A stretch of DNA of 35,413 nt from Sphingomonas palustris (GCA_026225215.1 JAMFSI010000063.1:1-35413); one strand, 5' to 3'. Shown: positions 26,327 through 34,078, numbered from the stretch's first letter. Program-made: numbers and translations. The notes: generated by a model from the letters alone, not told the origin.

Positions 26327-27079
26327 TCAGACAAGCGCCAGCCCTTGCGCGGCCAGGCCCAGTTCCAGCTCATCGCGCAAGCGGCGGCGCAGGTCGCGGA
26401 TCAGCAGCATCTTGGTCGGCCGCAATACGCGCATCGGTCGGCTGGCCAGCTGGGCGGCGATCTCATGCGCGCGCGCGAGCAACTGGTCGGCAGGGAGAAC
26501 TTCGGCGACCACACCCAGCCGCAAGGCTTCCCGAGCGCTCAGCCGGGCGCCGGTCAGCAGGAAATGGCGGCCCCGGTTCGGCCCCAGCAAACTTGGCCAG
26601 ATCAGCTGCGTGCCGTCGCCGGGCACATTATTGGCGCCGGCAATATGAGTGGTGTCGGCAAATTCGGTGTGTTCCGCTGCCAGGACGATGTCCGCCAGCA
26701 CCGGGATTTCCGAATGGATCAGCACCGGGCCATTGACCGCGCTGATCACCGGCACCGGGATCGCCAGGAAATTTTCGAGCATGGCATAGCCTTCGCGCGC
26801 CATCCGGTCCCACATGTCGTGCAGCGAGGGATCGGGCATTGGCTCGCCCATGGCGCGTTCGGCGATAAAATTGTCGCCGGTGCCGGTCAGCACGACGACC
26901 TTGTTCTCGATGTCGCGCGCAATGTCGGCAAAGGCCAGCCCCAGCTCATTGTGGTGGCCCTGCTCGGTCACGCTCCATTTCACTTCGCCGCCCTGGCTGT
27001 GGATCGTCATTTGCAAGACGCCGTCGCTGCGTTCGAAGCGGACGGTTTCGTAGCGATCGGCATAATCGGAAAGTTGCAT
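26327..27079 (-). CDS. Crotonase-fold beta-diketone hydrolase, 6-oxocamphor hydrolase-like
   Basis: 250 residues. General crotonase architecture, but the specific sequence follows 6-oxocamphor hydrolase, a retro-Claisen enzyme that opens cyclic beta-diketones, as far as I can recall it. Matching blocks are ENKVVVLTGTGDNF, IPVPVISAVNGPV, HSEIPVLADIVLAAE (H122), HIAGANNVPGDG (H145, D155) and GPNRGRHFLLTG. The oxocamphor hydrolase catalytic set is His45, His122, His145, Asp154 and Glu244; here H43, H122, H145 and D155 fit, and acidic residues D236, E237 and E239 lie near the last position. The usual crotonase oxyanion/CoA pattern GGG-x-E is absent, which supports a non-CoA substrate. The ATG at 27079 has AGAGGA upstream. 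It is controlled by promoter P3. Substrate unknown, predicted cyclic 1,3-diketone. Confidence 0.85.
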   Translation of the reverse strand: MQLSDYADRYETVRFERSDGVLQMTIHSQGGEVKWSVTEQGHHNELGLAFADIARDIENKVVVLTGTGDNFIAERAMGEPMPDPSLHDMWDRMAREGYAMLENFLAIPVPVISAVNGPVLIHSEIPVLADIVLAAEHTEFADTTHIAGANNVPGDGTQLIWPSLLGPNRGRHFLLTGARLSAREALRLGVVAEVLPADQLLARAHEIAAQLASRPMRVLRPTKMLLIRDLRRRLRDELELGLAAQGLALV

Positions 27080-27116
27080 GAGTAGTCCTCTGATCTCGGG
27101 AAATCGGGAAGGGGGT

Positions 27117-27221
27117 TCAGCCGGAAAATGCGGTGGCGCGCGCAGGGGATGGCGGCAGGGCGACCGCACCGCCCGAGGCCGTGGCGCCGAGCCATCTGCT
27201 CTGCCTGGGCTTCCTCGGCAT
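27117..27221 (-). CDS. Possible 34-residue leader ORF before the oxocamphor-hydrolase-like gene
   Basis: An ATG at 27221 with AGGAG seven bases upstream opens MPRKPRQSRWLGATAS and ends at TGA 27119-27117, 37 bases before the hydrolase ATG. It lies just downstream of promoter P3, so it would be the first open frame on that message. It is basic and Pro/Ala-rich and resembles no family I know. It may be a leader peptide or chance. Confidence 0.25.
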   Translation of the reverse strand: MPRKPRQSRWLGATASGGAVALPPSPARATAFSG

Positions 27222-27272
27222 GCCTTCTCTCCTGGATATCCGGCCCAACACCCGTGCGGCACGTCGGACATA

Positions 27273-27335
27273 TTGTCGATATTTCGTCAAATTTATCGTA
27301 ATAAAAACATACCGTCTGCATCGGCCCACTGTCAA
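27273..27335 (-). promoter_or_regulatory. Promoter P3 with 18-bp operator (oxocamphor-hydrolase-like gene)
   Basis: On the minus strand TTGACA (27335-27330), 18 bases, TATGTT (27311-27306), 15 bases containing TTATTA, then TTGACGAAATATCGACAA (27290-27273). The operator is an imperfect palindrome (seven of nine pairs) sharing CGAxATATCGA with P1 and P2 and having the same gap after the -10. The leader to the hydrolase ATG is about 220 bases and holds the small leader ORF. Confidence 0.75.
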
Positions 27336-27633
27336 GGCGATCTCATCTGCGTTTCCGTAAGGGATGCTGGTCAAACTGCGGAGCAATCGCCTGGGCATTA
27401 CCCTGCCTAACGGTCGCCGCGCCTCGCGCCCCCGCGTCTGCGCGTTTTACAGCTTGCGCGATTCCGCATGGCTCAAACCCGAAACGGTCTCCATCCGTGA
27501 CGATCTCTCCGGCGATCCTTGCCGGGGAAGATCCTGACGTCTGGGGCATTAGCGATTGGGAGGCGATTGCAGAGCCGCTGATGCGTGGAGAGCTGCCGCG
27601 CAAGGCGGCCGACGGCAATCGCCAACGCATCGT
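27336..27633. other. Intergenic region between promoter P3 and the sortase gene
   Basis: About 300 bases after the sortase stop with no convincing gene. Short frames exist on both strands, for example 27497-27703 on the plus strand, but none has a family signature or a good start. No terminator with a T-run was found for the sortase operon. Confidence 0.4.
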
Positions 27634-28296
27634 TCAGTCTTCCTGCTCCGCCCAAGCCACCCGCCGCCACGGCCCGCCATATTCGGTCCCGCCGAAAGGA
27701 TAGCAGGTGGTGAGCGCCAGCAGCGGATGGGCGGGGTCGAGCGGATAAGCAAACTTGTCCCAACGGACCGTTTCGAACCGCGTGACGCGATAGCGTTGCA
27801 GTTCGCCGGTCACGAGTTGCAGCGTCACTTCGTCGCCGGCGCGCAGATCGCGGATGAACAGGAAATGGGTGTCGCGATGGGCGGCCAGCACCGTCACCGG
27901 ATTGGCTTCATCACCGCGCTTGACCATCGTCGGGCCGAGCGCAAGTTGCTCATGCGTGCCGTTGCCGGCCAGCACGATATCGCTGATCCCCAGGCGTGCG
28001 ACCGCTAGTCGTGCGATCGGGCCGTTGGTGGGTAATGCCGCGAGCCTGGTCGCTTTGGCGCGGGGCGAGTGTGCCCGGCGTGCGTGACGGGCATGACCGC
28101 TTGCTACTTCGGGCGCCGCGCTTTGGTTCTGCAACCTCTGTGCAAACACCGTGGCGAGACGATGCTGAGCAAGCCGGGCTTGGACCGGAACCGCGACGCC
28201 TTGTGTCAGCGTGCCGATGCCGGCGGCGCACAGCGCCAGCGAGGCGGCGGCGGCGAGGCCGCGCATGGTGGCGCGGCCTCCCTTCACCGAACTCAC
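27634..28296 (-). CDS. Gram-negative (class GN / marine proteobacterial type) sortase
   Basis: 220 residues. N-terminal hydrophobic segment (about 12-37) anchors it in the inner membrane. The sortase fold follows: PIARLAVARLGISDIVLAG, the catalytic His in TVLAAHRDTHF (H140), the catalytic Cys in LLALTTCYPF (C198, of TLxTC type), and Arg211/212 in PWRRVAWA. Sortases cleave an LPxT-like signal of a partner and transfer it to an acceptor. I chose the GTG at 28296 because AGGAGG lies six bases upstream and it overlaps the stop of the target gene (GTGA); an ATG at 28266 is an alternative. The adjacent gene encodes its dedicated LPQTA substrate. The acceptor is unknown in this class. Confidence 0.9.
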   Translation of the reverse strand: MSSVKGGRATMRGLAAAASLALCAAGIGTLTQGVAVPVQARLAQHRLATVFAQRLQNQSAAPEVASGHARHARRAHSPRAKATRLAALPTNGPIARLAVARLGISDIVLAGNGTHEQLALGPTMVKRGDEANPVTVLAAHRDTHFLFIRDLRAGDEVTLQLVTGELQRYRVTRFETVRWDKFAYPLDPAHPLLALTTCYPFGGTEYGGPWRRVAWAEQED

Positions 28297-30410
28297 GCCC
28301 GGCCTCCTGCACGACGGCGCCGCGTGGCACCGAGGCCGAGCAGGCCGGCGGCCAGCATGGCCAGGCCGAGCTGGATTTTGCCGAGAAAGCCGGTCGCGGT
28401 CTGGGGCAAATCCATCTCTTGATCCTGTTCGGGCGGCGGCGCGCTTGGCTCGGCCGCCGGGGCATCCTGGCCGAGCAGCTTGTCGAAATCCCAGCCTTTA
28501 GGCAGCAGCAGCGGCAATTCCTCGCTGGTCAGCCTGGTGTTCGCGGCGCGCGCCGGGGTTTCATCGACGGCGACGAGGCTGGTCTGTGTCGTTACCAGAT
28601 CATAGTCGAGGCCGAGCTTGGCGATGGCCTCGTCCGCGGCGCTGCCATCGATCTGCTGCGACGAGCGTTGCGCCTCGACATCGGCGATCCGGCGGTTAGC
28701 CCAGAGCCGCGCCACCACCGGGCTCTCGCTCGCCTTGGCGAGATCGACGGTTTCGCTCCACGGCTTATCGCCGATCATGCCGCTGACGGTGAGCTTGCCC
28801 CCGATCCGGTCGCCTTTGCCGAGCAGCACCAGCGGCTCGCCAGCGTAGAGATCGGGCAGGCGCTGCGGGGTGAGATCGAACGAGCCACCCTCAATCCGCG
28901 CGGTCAGTTCGCGCATTGCCGGGGCCTTCAGTCGATCGATCAGTGCGGTCATCTTGGTCGTCACCTCGGCGCGGTCGCCGATGTTGGTATAGGTGCCGCG
29001 GCCCGCCTCGGACATTCGGTGCATTAGAAAATTGTTCGGGGCCGAACCGATGCCGACCATGAACACCCGGCTGCGCCCGCCATGCACGGCGATCTCGGCC
29101 ATCATCTCCTTCTCGTCGTCGAGATCACCGTCGGTAAGGAACAACACCTGGCGCACGCCCTTCGCCTCGGGATGCTCGTCGGCCAGCGCCGCCTTGAGCG
29201 CGGGCAGCATTTCGGTGCCGCCGCCGGCGTCGAGCCCCTCGATGAATTTGCGGGCCAGCGCGAGTTGCTCGGTGCTTGCCAGGGTAGAGTGATCGAACAA
29301 TTGGGTCATCGTGTCATCGAAGCGGATGACGTTGAAGCTATCCTCGGGCCGCAGCGTATCGAGCGCATGCAGCAGGCTCTGCTTGGCGGTCGCGATCGAT
29401 TCGCCGGCCATCGAGCCGCTGTTGTCGATCACGAAGACCATCTCGCGCGGGCCGATCTTATCCGGCTCGACGGCAACCTGTGGGGTGATCGTCGCCATCA
29501 CATAGTGCTGGCCGTTCAGCGTCTGGTGAAACAGGCCGATGGTCGGATCGGCGCTCGCCGAACGCCAGCGCAGCTCGAAATCGCGGTCGGCGGGTTCCTC
29601 GCCCGCCGCCAGGGTGATCGTGCGTGCGGCGGGCCCGGCATCGGCGACGTTGATCTTGTGATAGGCGCTGATGATATTCGCCGGCACGAAGCCGGGCGCC
29701 AGATGGACGGTGATCGATACCGGGTTAAGCGAGTTGCCGAGCCTGGGATCGGCGAGCGGCGCGATCACGCTGGCCGCATCGGCCATGGCGGCGCCGCTGG
29801 TCAGCGTATGCGGCGGCACATAGCGCGGGCCGACGACCAGCGGCAGCCGCATCGCGAACTCGCCGCCGAGCTGGCGGACCGGGGCCTGATATTCGATCGA
29901 GACCAGCACCGTTTCGCCGGGCGCGATATTGGCGACGCTGTTGCGGAACAGATTGGGCCGGTCGGATTCGACCAAGGCCGCTTTCTGACCCTGTGCCTTG
30001 GCGGCGTCGTAGATCTGGCGCGCTTCCTCGTGCCGCTTGATATGGCCGATGATCACCCGCTGGCCGACAACCATTTTCAGCGTATCGACCGCGCCATCGT
30101 CGGGCAGCGGATAGAGATACGTCGCTTCCATCCATTGATTGCTGGTGTTGCGAAATGCCTGGGTGACGCGGACGCGCATGGTCTGCCCGCTGACCGTCGC
30201 GTCCATGTCGGTGCCGAGCCGGACGGCGGGCATTGAAGTCGCGACGCCTTTGCCAGCGAGCATCAGCGCGCCGCCAGCAGCGGGATCGGGAGTGTCGTCA
30301 GCGCGGGCGGTGGTGACGATGAGGCAAGTCACGGCGACGGTGACGAGCGTGATCGTGCCGCTGCTGAGGCGGCGGCGGAGGGTTTTGGAAAGGGGAGAGA
30401 GTGTGGGCAT
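28293..30410 (-). CDS. Sortase target protein with VIT and VWA domains and an LPQTA sorting tail
   Basis: 705 residues. N-terminal signal/anchor (about 18-37), a VIT domain (about 60-195: VTQAFRNTSNQWMEATYLYP, HEEARQIYDAAKAQGQKAAL, NLFRNSVANIAPGE), then a VWA domain from about 322 with a complete MIDAS: DNSGS (329-333), T399 in GGGTEMLP, and D427 in LTDGDLDD. The end has the sorting signal LPQTA (668-672), a hydrophobic span (GKIQLGLAMLAAGLLGLG) and a RRRR tail, the Gram-positive-like cell-wall sorting layout. This is the marine proteobacterial sortase target family, always next to its sortase, as here with a four-base overlap. The VWA domain probably binds a ligand through metal. The role in the envelope is unknown. 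ATG 30410 has GGAG nine bases upstream. Confidence 0.92.
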   Translation of the reverse strand: MPTLSPLSKTLRRRLSSGTITLVTVAVTCLIVTTARADDTPDPAAGGALMLAGKGVATSMPAVRLGTDMDATVSGQTMRVRVTQAFRNTSNQWMEATYLYPLPDDGAVDTLKMVVGQRVIIGHIKRHEEARQIYDAAKAQGQKAALVESDRPNLFRNSVANIAPGETVLVSIEYQAPVRQLGGEFAMRLPLVVGPRYVPPHTLTSGAAMADAASVIAPLADPRLGNSLNPVSITVHLAPGFVPANIISAYHKINVADAGPAARTITLAAGEEPADRDFELRWRSASADPTIGLFHQTLNGQHYVMATITPQVAVEPDKIGPREMVFVIDNSGSMAGESIATAKQSLLHALDTLRPEDSFNVIRFDDTMTQLFDHSTLASTEQLALARKFIEGLDAGGGTEMLPALKAALADEHPEAKGVRQVLFLTDGDLDDEKEMMAEIAVHGGRSRVFMVGIGSAPNNFLMHRMSEAGRGTYTNIGDRAEVTTKMTALIDRLKAPAMRELTARIEGGSFDLTPQRLPDLYAGEPLVLLGKGDRIGGKLTVSGMIGDKPWSETVDLAKASESPVVARLWANRRIADVEAQRSSQQIDGSAADEAIAKLGLDYDLVTTQTSLVAVDETPARAANTRLTSEELPLLLPKGWDFDKLLGQDAPAAEPSAPPPEQDQEMDLPQTATGFLGKIQLGLAMLAAGLLGLGATRRRRAGGRA

Positions 30411-30581
30411 GGTGAAAGCTCCGTTTGGCGTGGAGCCTTCCCACTAGAGAGCGGCGATGCCGGACAGCCACGCGAAATCTTCGCCAGTTTTGCCGCACAC
30501 CCGGCGTATTGCGGCGGTTCGGGGATAAAGACCTTGACGCCATGTGTGGATTTGTGCGGAATTGTCCGGGGGTAAACCGCG

Positions 30582-31331
30582 ATGGATCACACCGAGCTAC
30601 ATAGTGCCGAGAACGAGGCGATTGGCATGCGCTTGCGCGAGGAACTGGCGCGCCGCCGGGTCTCGCGCCAGGGGCTCGCCGATCTGGCCAGGATCAGCCT
30701 GTCCACGTTGGAAAAGGCGCTGTCCGGCAGCCGACCGTTCACTTTGGCGACAGTGGTGCGGATCGAGGATGTGCTTGGTACCTCGCTGCGCCCGCAGGTC
30801 GTTCCAGCACCCTCACGCGACGGGCTGCTCGCGCCCGCGAGCATGGGCTCCTACAGCCGGCCGGCAGTGCGCTGGATCGAGGGCGGCTATCTGACCTTGC
30901 GGCCGGCGTTCAGCCAGCCCGAGGCGATCTACGCTTATCGCACCGAGATTTTCTGGGACGAGGGGGCTGGCCATCTGCGCTTCACCGAGAGCGAACGCGC
31001 CGATAGCAGCTTCACCCAGGCCGGCTTCGTGTCGATGCCCAATCTGTCGGGCCATACTTATCTGGTGACGAGCGAAGAGGGCCAATACCGCCTGATCATG
31101 TTGGGCCGCAGCACCCGCGAGCGGCAGATGTTCGGATTGCTGTCGACGCTGCAGGCTGGTTCTGGATCGCAGCTGATGCCGGTTGCCTGCCCGATTGCCC
31201 TGGCGCCGCTCGACCAGATCGACGATCTGCAATTCGGATTGCTGGCGCCCGGTGGGAACGTTCACGATGCCTATCGCAAAGTCTTACGGCGCGCGGTTAC
31301 CAGCGATTTTTGCCGGTGGTATGGATCGTGA
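30582..31331 (+). CDS. HTH (XRE-type) regulator with an uncharacterised C-terminal domain
   Basis: 249 residues. The N-terminal helix-turn-helix is seen in MRLREELARRRVSRQGLADL, ARISLSTLEKALSGSRPFT and LATVVRIEDVLG (16-66). The remaining 170 residues, with YSRPAVRWIEGGYLTLRPAF, YAYRTEIFWDEGAGHLRF, FVSMPNLSGHTYLV and EEGQYRLIMLGRSTRERQMFG, look like a beta-rich sensing domain that I do not recognise. It diverges from the sortase target gene across 171 bases, so it may regulate the sortase pair. A TTGACG lies 49 bases before the ATG (30533), but no good -10 follows at the right distance. Known sortase systems of this class more often carry a histidine kinase/response regulator pair, so this arrangement is worth noting. 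Confidence 0.8.
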   Translation: MDHTELHSAENEAIGMRLREELARRRVSRQGLADLARISLSTLEKALSGSRPFTLATVVRIEDVLGTSLRPQVVPAPSRDGLLAPASMGSYSRPAVRWIEGGYLTLRPAFSQPEAIYAYRTEIFWDEGAGHLRFTESERADSSFTQAGFVSMPNLSGHTYLVTSEEGQYRLIMLGRSTRERQMFGLLSTLQAGSGSQLMPVACPIALAPLDQIDDLQFGLLAPGGNVHDAYRKVLRRAVTSDFCRWYGS

Positions 31332-31357
31332 CCTGCGCCTGACTTTACGCCGCTCGC

Positions 31358-31747
31358 TTACGCGGGAGTAAGTGCGGGTGGCTTCTCGCGAGGCATGGGT
31401 ATCGTATTCGCCAGCGATCCGTTCTGAAACACGATCAATACGAAGCAGCCGTCTGGCCCCACCTTGATCGGGCCATAGCCTGTTCCGCCTTTGACAAGCC
31501 GCACATCACCGGCTTGAAAGATCTGCTTGCCCACGGTTTGCGAGCCTTCGATGATATATTCGAAGTAATTGGAGTCATGGGTATGCGCGGGAACCTCGGC
31601 GCCCGGACCGAAACGCGACATGATGATCGATGGCGAGGTCGGTTCCTCGGCATCCATGTTGAAGCGGGTATATTGGATACCCGGTTCGCTGCCATTCTTC
31701 CATATGATTTCAGACGCTGGAAAATCCTGGTGGCCTCTGCCTGACAT
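31358..31747 (-). CDS. Small cupin-domain protein
   Basis: 129 residues, a single cupin barrel. The first cupin motif is GPGAEVPAHTHDSNYFEYII with metal ligands H55, H57 and E63. The second is weak (FQAGDVRLVKGGTGYGPIKV) and lacks a clear histidine. Single-domain cupins of this type are often isomerases, dioxygenases or sensors; no reaction can be given. ATG 31747 has AAGGAG seven bases upstream. It converges with the HTH regulator (26 bases apart) and is separated from the SDR gene by 288 bases. Confidence 0.8.
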   Translation of the reverse strand: MSGRGHQDFPASEIIWKNGSEPGIQYTRFNMDAEEPTSPSIIMSRFGPGAEVPAHTHDSNYFEYIIEGSQTVGKQIFQAGDVRLVKGGTGYGPIKVGPDGCFVLIVFQNGSLANTIPMPREKPPALTPA

Positions 31748-32035
31748 CTGCCATCTCCTTTACTGATCCACCGCTGGAACTTTTGTTGCCGACATTCGAG
31801 CATTGCGCGCGCAATTGTCCTGGCCAGAATGATCAGGCAAGCGAGCCCGCTCCCGCGACTCTTCTCCTGGCCAAGCCACCCGCAGAGTACCACAAGTTGG
31901 CGACCGGGCCGAGGGATCGGGCCGGCGCCGGGCTCGCAATTTCGATAACCGAAACCACGGGCCGGCGCAGCCAATTTCGAACCGGGCATTTTTAGGGTCT
32001 GTGGGATGATCTGAATCAACCGATTCGGCCATGCC
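31748..32035. other. Intergenic region between the SDR and cupin genes
   Basis: No gene seen. It contains two diverged repeats, GGGCCGGCGC at 31919-31928 and 31959-31968, each followed by CAATTTCGA (31937 and 31972). Nothing else is recognisable. Confidence 0.4.
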
Positions 32036-32854
32036 TCAGGCGTAGAGTGGTGACACTTCACGTCGGGAGAGCTGCGATGCCAGGCCGAGCCGCAGCCTTT
32101 CCATTTCCAGCCAGTCGCGCGGGTCTTGCAGCGGCGGAATGGTCACCTTTTCGCCCCGGTCGAAACCGACCAGAGCGGCATCGACGAGATCGTCCACCTC
32201 CATGATCATTTCTGGCGGGAAAGCGTTCACATCCTTGCCCGAGCGTTCCCAGATTTCGGTGCGCGTGGCGCCTGGCGGCACCGCCTGCACATGCACGCCC
32301 TTGTCGGCCAGTTCGTGCGACAGGCCGTGGCTGAGGTTGAGGATGAAGGCCTTGGTGGCGCTGTAAGTGCCGTCGATCAGCTCCGGGGCGAGCGCGAGCA
32401 CCGAGGCAATGTTGATGATCGCCCCGCCACCGCGCCGCGACAATGCCAATCCCGCCGCGCGGGCGAGGAGCGTCGGCGCGGTGACATTGAGGGCGATCAG
32501 TCGGGCGACATCCGCCAGCGGGGAGGTCGTCAGCGTGCCGCTCAGCGACATGCCGGCGTTATTGACCAGCAGGGTGAGATCGCGCTCGGCTTCGATCTTC
32601 GCGGTGACGGTGGCGAGCTGCGCCGGATCGGTAAGATCTGCCGGCAGCACGGTCACCGTGCGACCATATTCGCGCCGCAGCCGGTGCGCGAGCGCCTCGA
32701 GCCGGGCGACATCACGGGCAACCAGGATCAGATCATAGCCGCGCCTGGCCAGGCGATCGGCGTAAACCGCGCCGATTCCGGTGGAAGCGCCGGTGATGAG
32801 CGCGGTGCCTTTGGGGGAGTGCTCGTCGAGCACATGCTGGTCCAGTTGGGTCAT
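32036..32854 (-). CDS. Short-chain dehydrogenase/reductase
   Basis: 272 residues, classical SDR. Cofactor motif TGASTGIG (21-28), PADLTDP, NNAG (98-101), and the catalytic Ser151 and Tyr164-x-x-x-Lys168 in NIASVLAL and GTYSATKAF. The closing VPPGATRTEIWERSG segment fits the family. It lacks a distinctive substrate signature. It lies 23 bases downstream of the HlyD-like gene on the same strand and may be co-transcribed with it from the palindromic promoter at 34.1 kb. Physiological substrate unknown. Confidence 0.9.
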   Translation of the reverse strand: MTQLDQHVLDEHSPKGTALITGASTGIGAVYADRLARRGYDLILVARDVARLEALAHRLRREYGRTVTVLPADLTDPAQLATVTAKIEAERDLTLLVNNAGMSLSGTLTTSPLADVARLIALNVTAPTLLARAAGLALSRRGGGAIINIASVLALAPELIDGTYSATKAFILNLSHGLSHELADKGVHVQAVPPGATRTEIWERSGKDVNAFPPEMIMEVDDLVDAALVGFDRGEKVTIPPLQDPRDWLEMERLRLGLASQLSRREVSPLYA

Positions 32855-32877
32855 TTTGCGAACTCCTTTGCTGTGAA

Positions 32878-34071
32878 TTAGTGGGATAGTTGGACTTTGG
32901 CGCTGACCGAAAGCCCCGGGCGCAGCGCTGCGGGCAGGGTCTGTCCGGCATCGAAGCGGATGCGCACCGGCACCCGCTGGACGATCTTGGTGAAATTGCC
33001 GGTGCCCGGCTCGAACGGCAGCATGGCGAAGCTCGAGCCGGAGCCGGGCGCGAGGCTATCGACGGTGCCGCGCAGGCTCTTGCTGCCCGTGGCATCGACG
33101 GTGATCGCCACTGCTTCGCCGGGGTGCATGTCGCGGGTCTGGGTTTCCTTGAAATTGGCAGTGACGTAGATCGCCGCGATCGGCACTACCGTCAGCAGGC
33201 GCGAGCCCGGCTGGACATAATCGCCGACGCGCACTTGCCGATTGCCGATCACGCCATCAACAGGCGCGCGGATCAGCGTGTGGCGCTGGTCCTGCAGCGC
33301 CAGATCGAGCGCGGCCTGCGCGCGTTGCCGCGCCGCGTCGGCCTTATCGATCGCCGCTTCCAGCGTTGGCCGGCGCGCCGTGGTCACATCGGTCTCGCGT
33401 TCGGAAACGACGAGCTGCGCCTGGGCCCGGGCCGAGGATTGCTCAGCGCCGATCGCGGTGGTGCGATAAGTTTCGGCATCGCGGCGCGCGACGGCGCCGG
33501 CAGTGACCAGGGCATCATAGCGCTGGCGATCGGCTTCGGCACGACCGGCCTCGGCGGCGGCGGAGCGGATCGTGGTCCGCGTGGCCGCGACATTCGCCGT
33601 CGCCAGCCGCTCTTCGGCGCCCAGGCTGACCAGCGCGGCGCGGGCCGAGGCGAGATCGGCTTCGGCATCGGCGAGATCGGCCCGCGCGGCGGCAACCCTG
33701 GCGTCGAATTCCTCGGGATCGATACGCACCAGCGGATCGCCGGCCCAGACCGGCTGGTTGTCGCGCACGAAGACCTCGGCGACGAAGCCGCGAATACGTG
33801 GGGCGACGCTGGTGGTGTCGGCGGCAATATAAGCATCGTCGGTCGACTCGCTGGAAGGGGATGCCAAAATCCAGGCGATTCCGCCGAGCGCCGCCGCGAT
33901 CGCCAGCCCAGAAACGACCAGCACGCGCGGCACCTTCCGCTTGGCCGGTGCCGCTTCCGCCGCGGTTTCGCTGGGCGCGTCAGCGGCTTCCGCCTGCCGC
34001 AATTCGACAACGAGCGCATCCGGATGAGCTTCTGTGTTTTGCCCCCCCGTGTTTTGTATCGCCACCGCCAT
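32878..34071 (-). CDS. EmrA/HlyD-family membrane fusion protein of a multidrug exporter
   Basis: 397 residues. A short cytoplasmic N-terminus, one transmembrane helix (about 48-70: VPRVLVVSGLAIAAALGGIA), then STDDAYIAADTTSVAPRIRG, RDNQPVWAGDPLVRIDPEEF (lipoyl-like first half), a long alanine-rich coiled-coil hairpin (about 128-250), the second lipoyl half LIRAPVDGVIGNRQVRVGDYV, and the beta-barrel IYVTANFKETQTRDMHPGE. It would link the inner-membrane EmrB-type pump to an outer-membrane channel. It diverges from the EmrB-like gene; usually emrA and emrB run in the same direction. Codons 8-10 contain a G7 run (ACGGGGGGG). Confidence 0.92.
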   Translation of the reverse strand: MAVAIQNTGGQNTEAHPDALVVELRQAEAADAPSETAAEAAPAKRKVPRVLVVSGLAIAAALGGIAWILASPSSESTDDAYIAADTTSVAPRIRGFVAEVFVRDNQPVWAGDPLVRIDPEEFDARVAAARADLADAEADLASARAALVSLGAEERLATANVAATRTTIRSAAAEAGRAEADRQRYDALVTAGAVARRDAETYRTTAIGAEQSSARAQAQLVVSERETDVTTARRPTLEAAIDKADAARQRAQAALDLALQDQRHTLIRAPVDGVIGNRQVRVGDYVQPGSRLLTVVPIAAIYVTANFKETQTRDMHPGEAVAITVDATGSKSLRGTVDSLAPGSGSSFAMLPFEPGTGNFTKIVQRVPVRIRFDAGQTLPAALRPGLSVSAKVQLSH

Positions 34072-34078
34072 GATCGAA

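Noticed and set aside
27497..27703. Short plus-strand frame with SDWEAIAEPL, faintly like the N-terminus of an IS5-type transposase
   Set aside because: Too short, no DDE motif, no terminal inverted repeats or target duplications nearby, and it overlaps the sortase end.
31919..31980. Diverged direct repeat (GGGCCGGCGC ... CAATTTCGA twice)
   Set aside because: Different spacing in the two copies and only two units; not a convincing repeat family or CRISPR-like structure.
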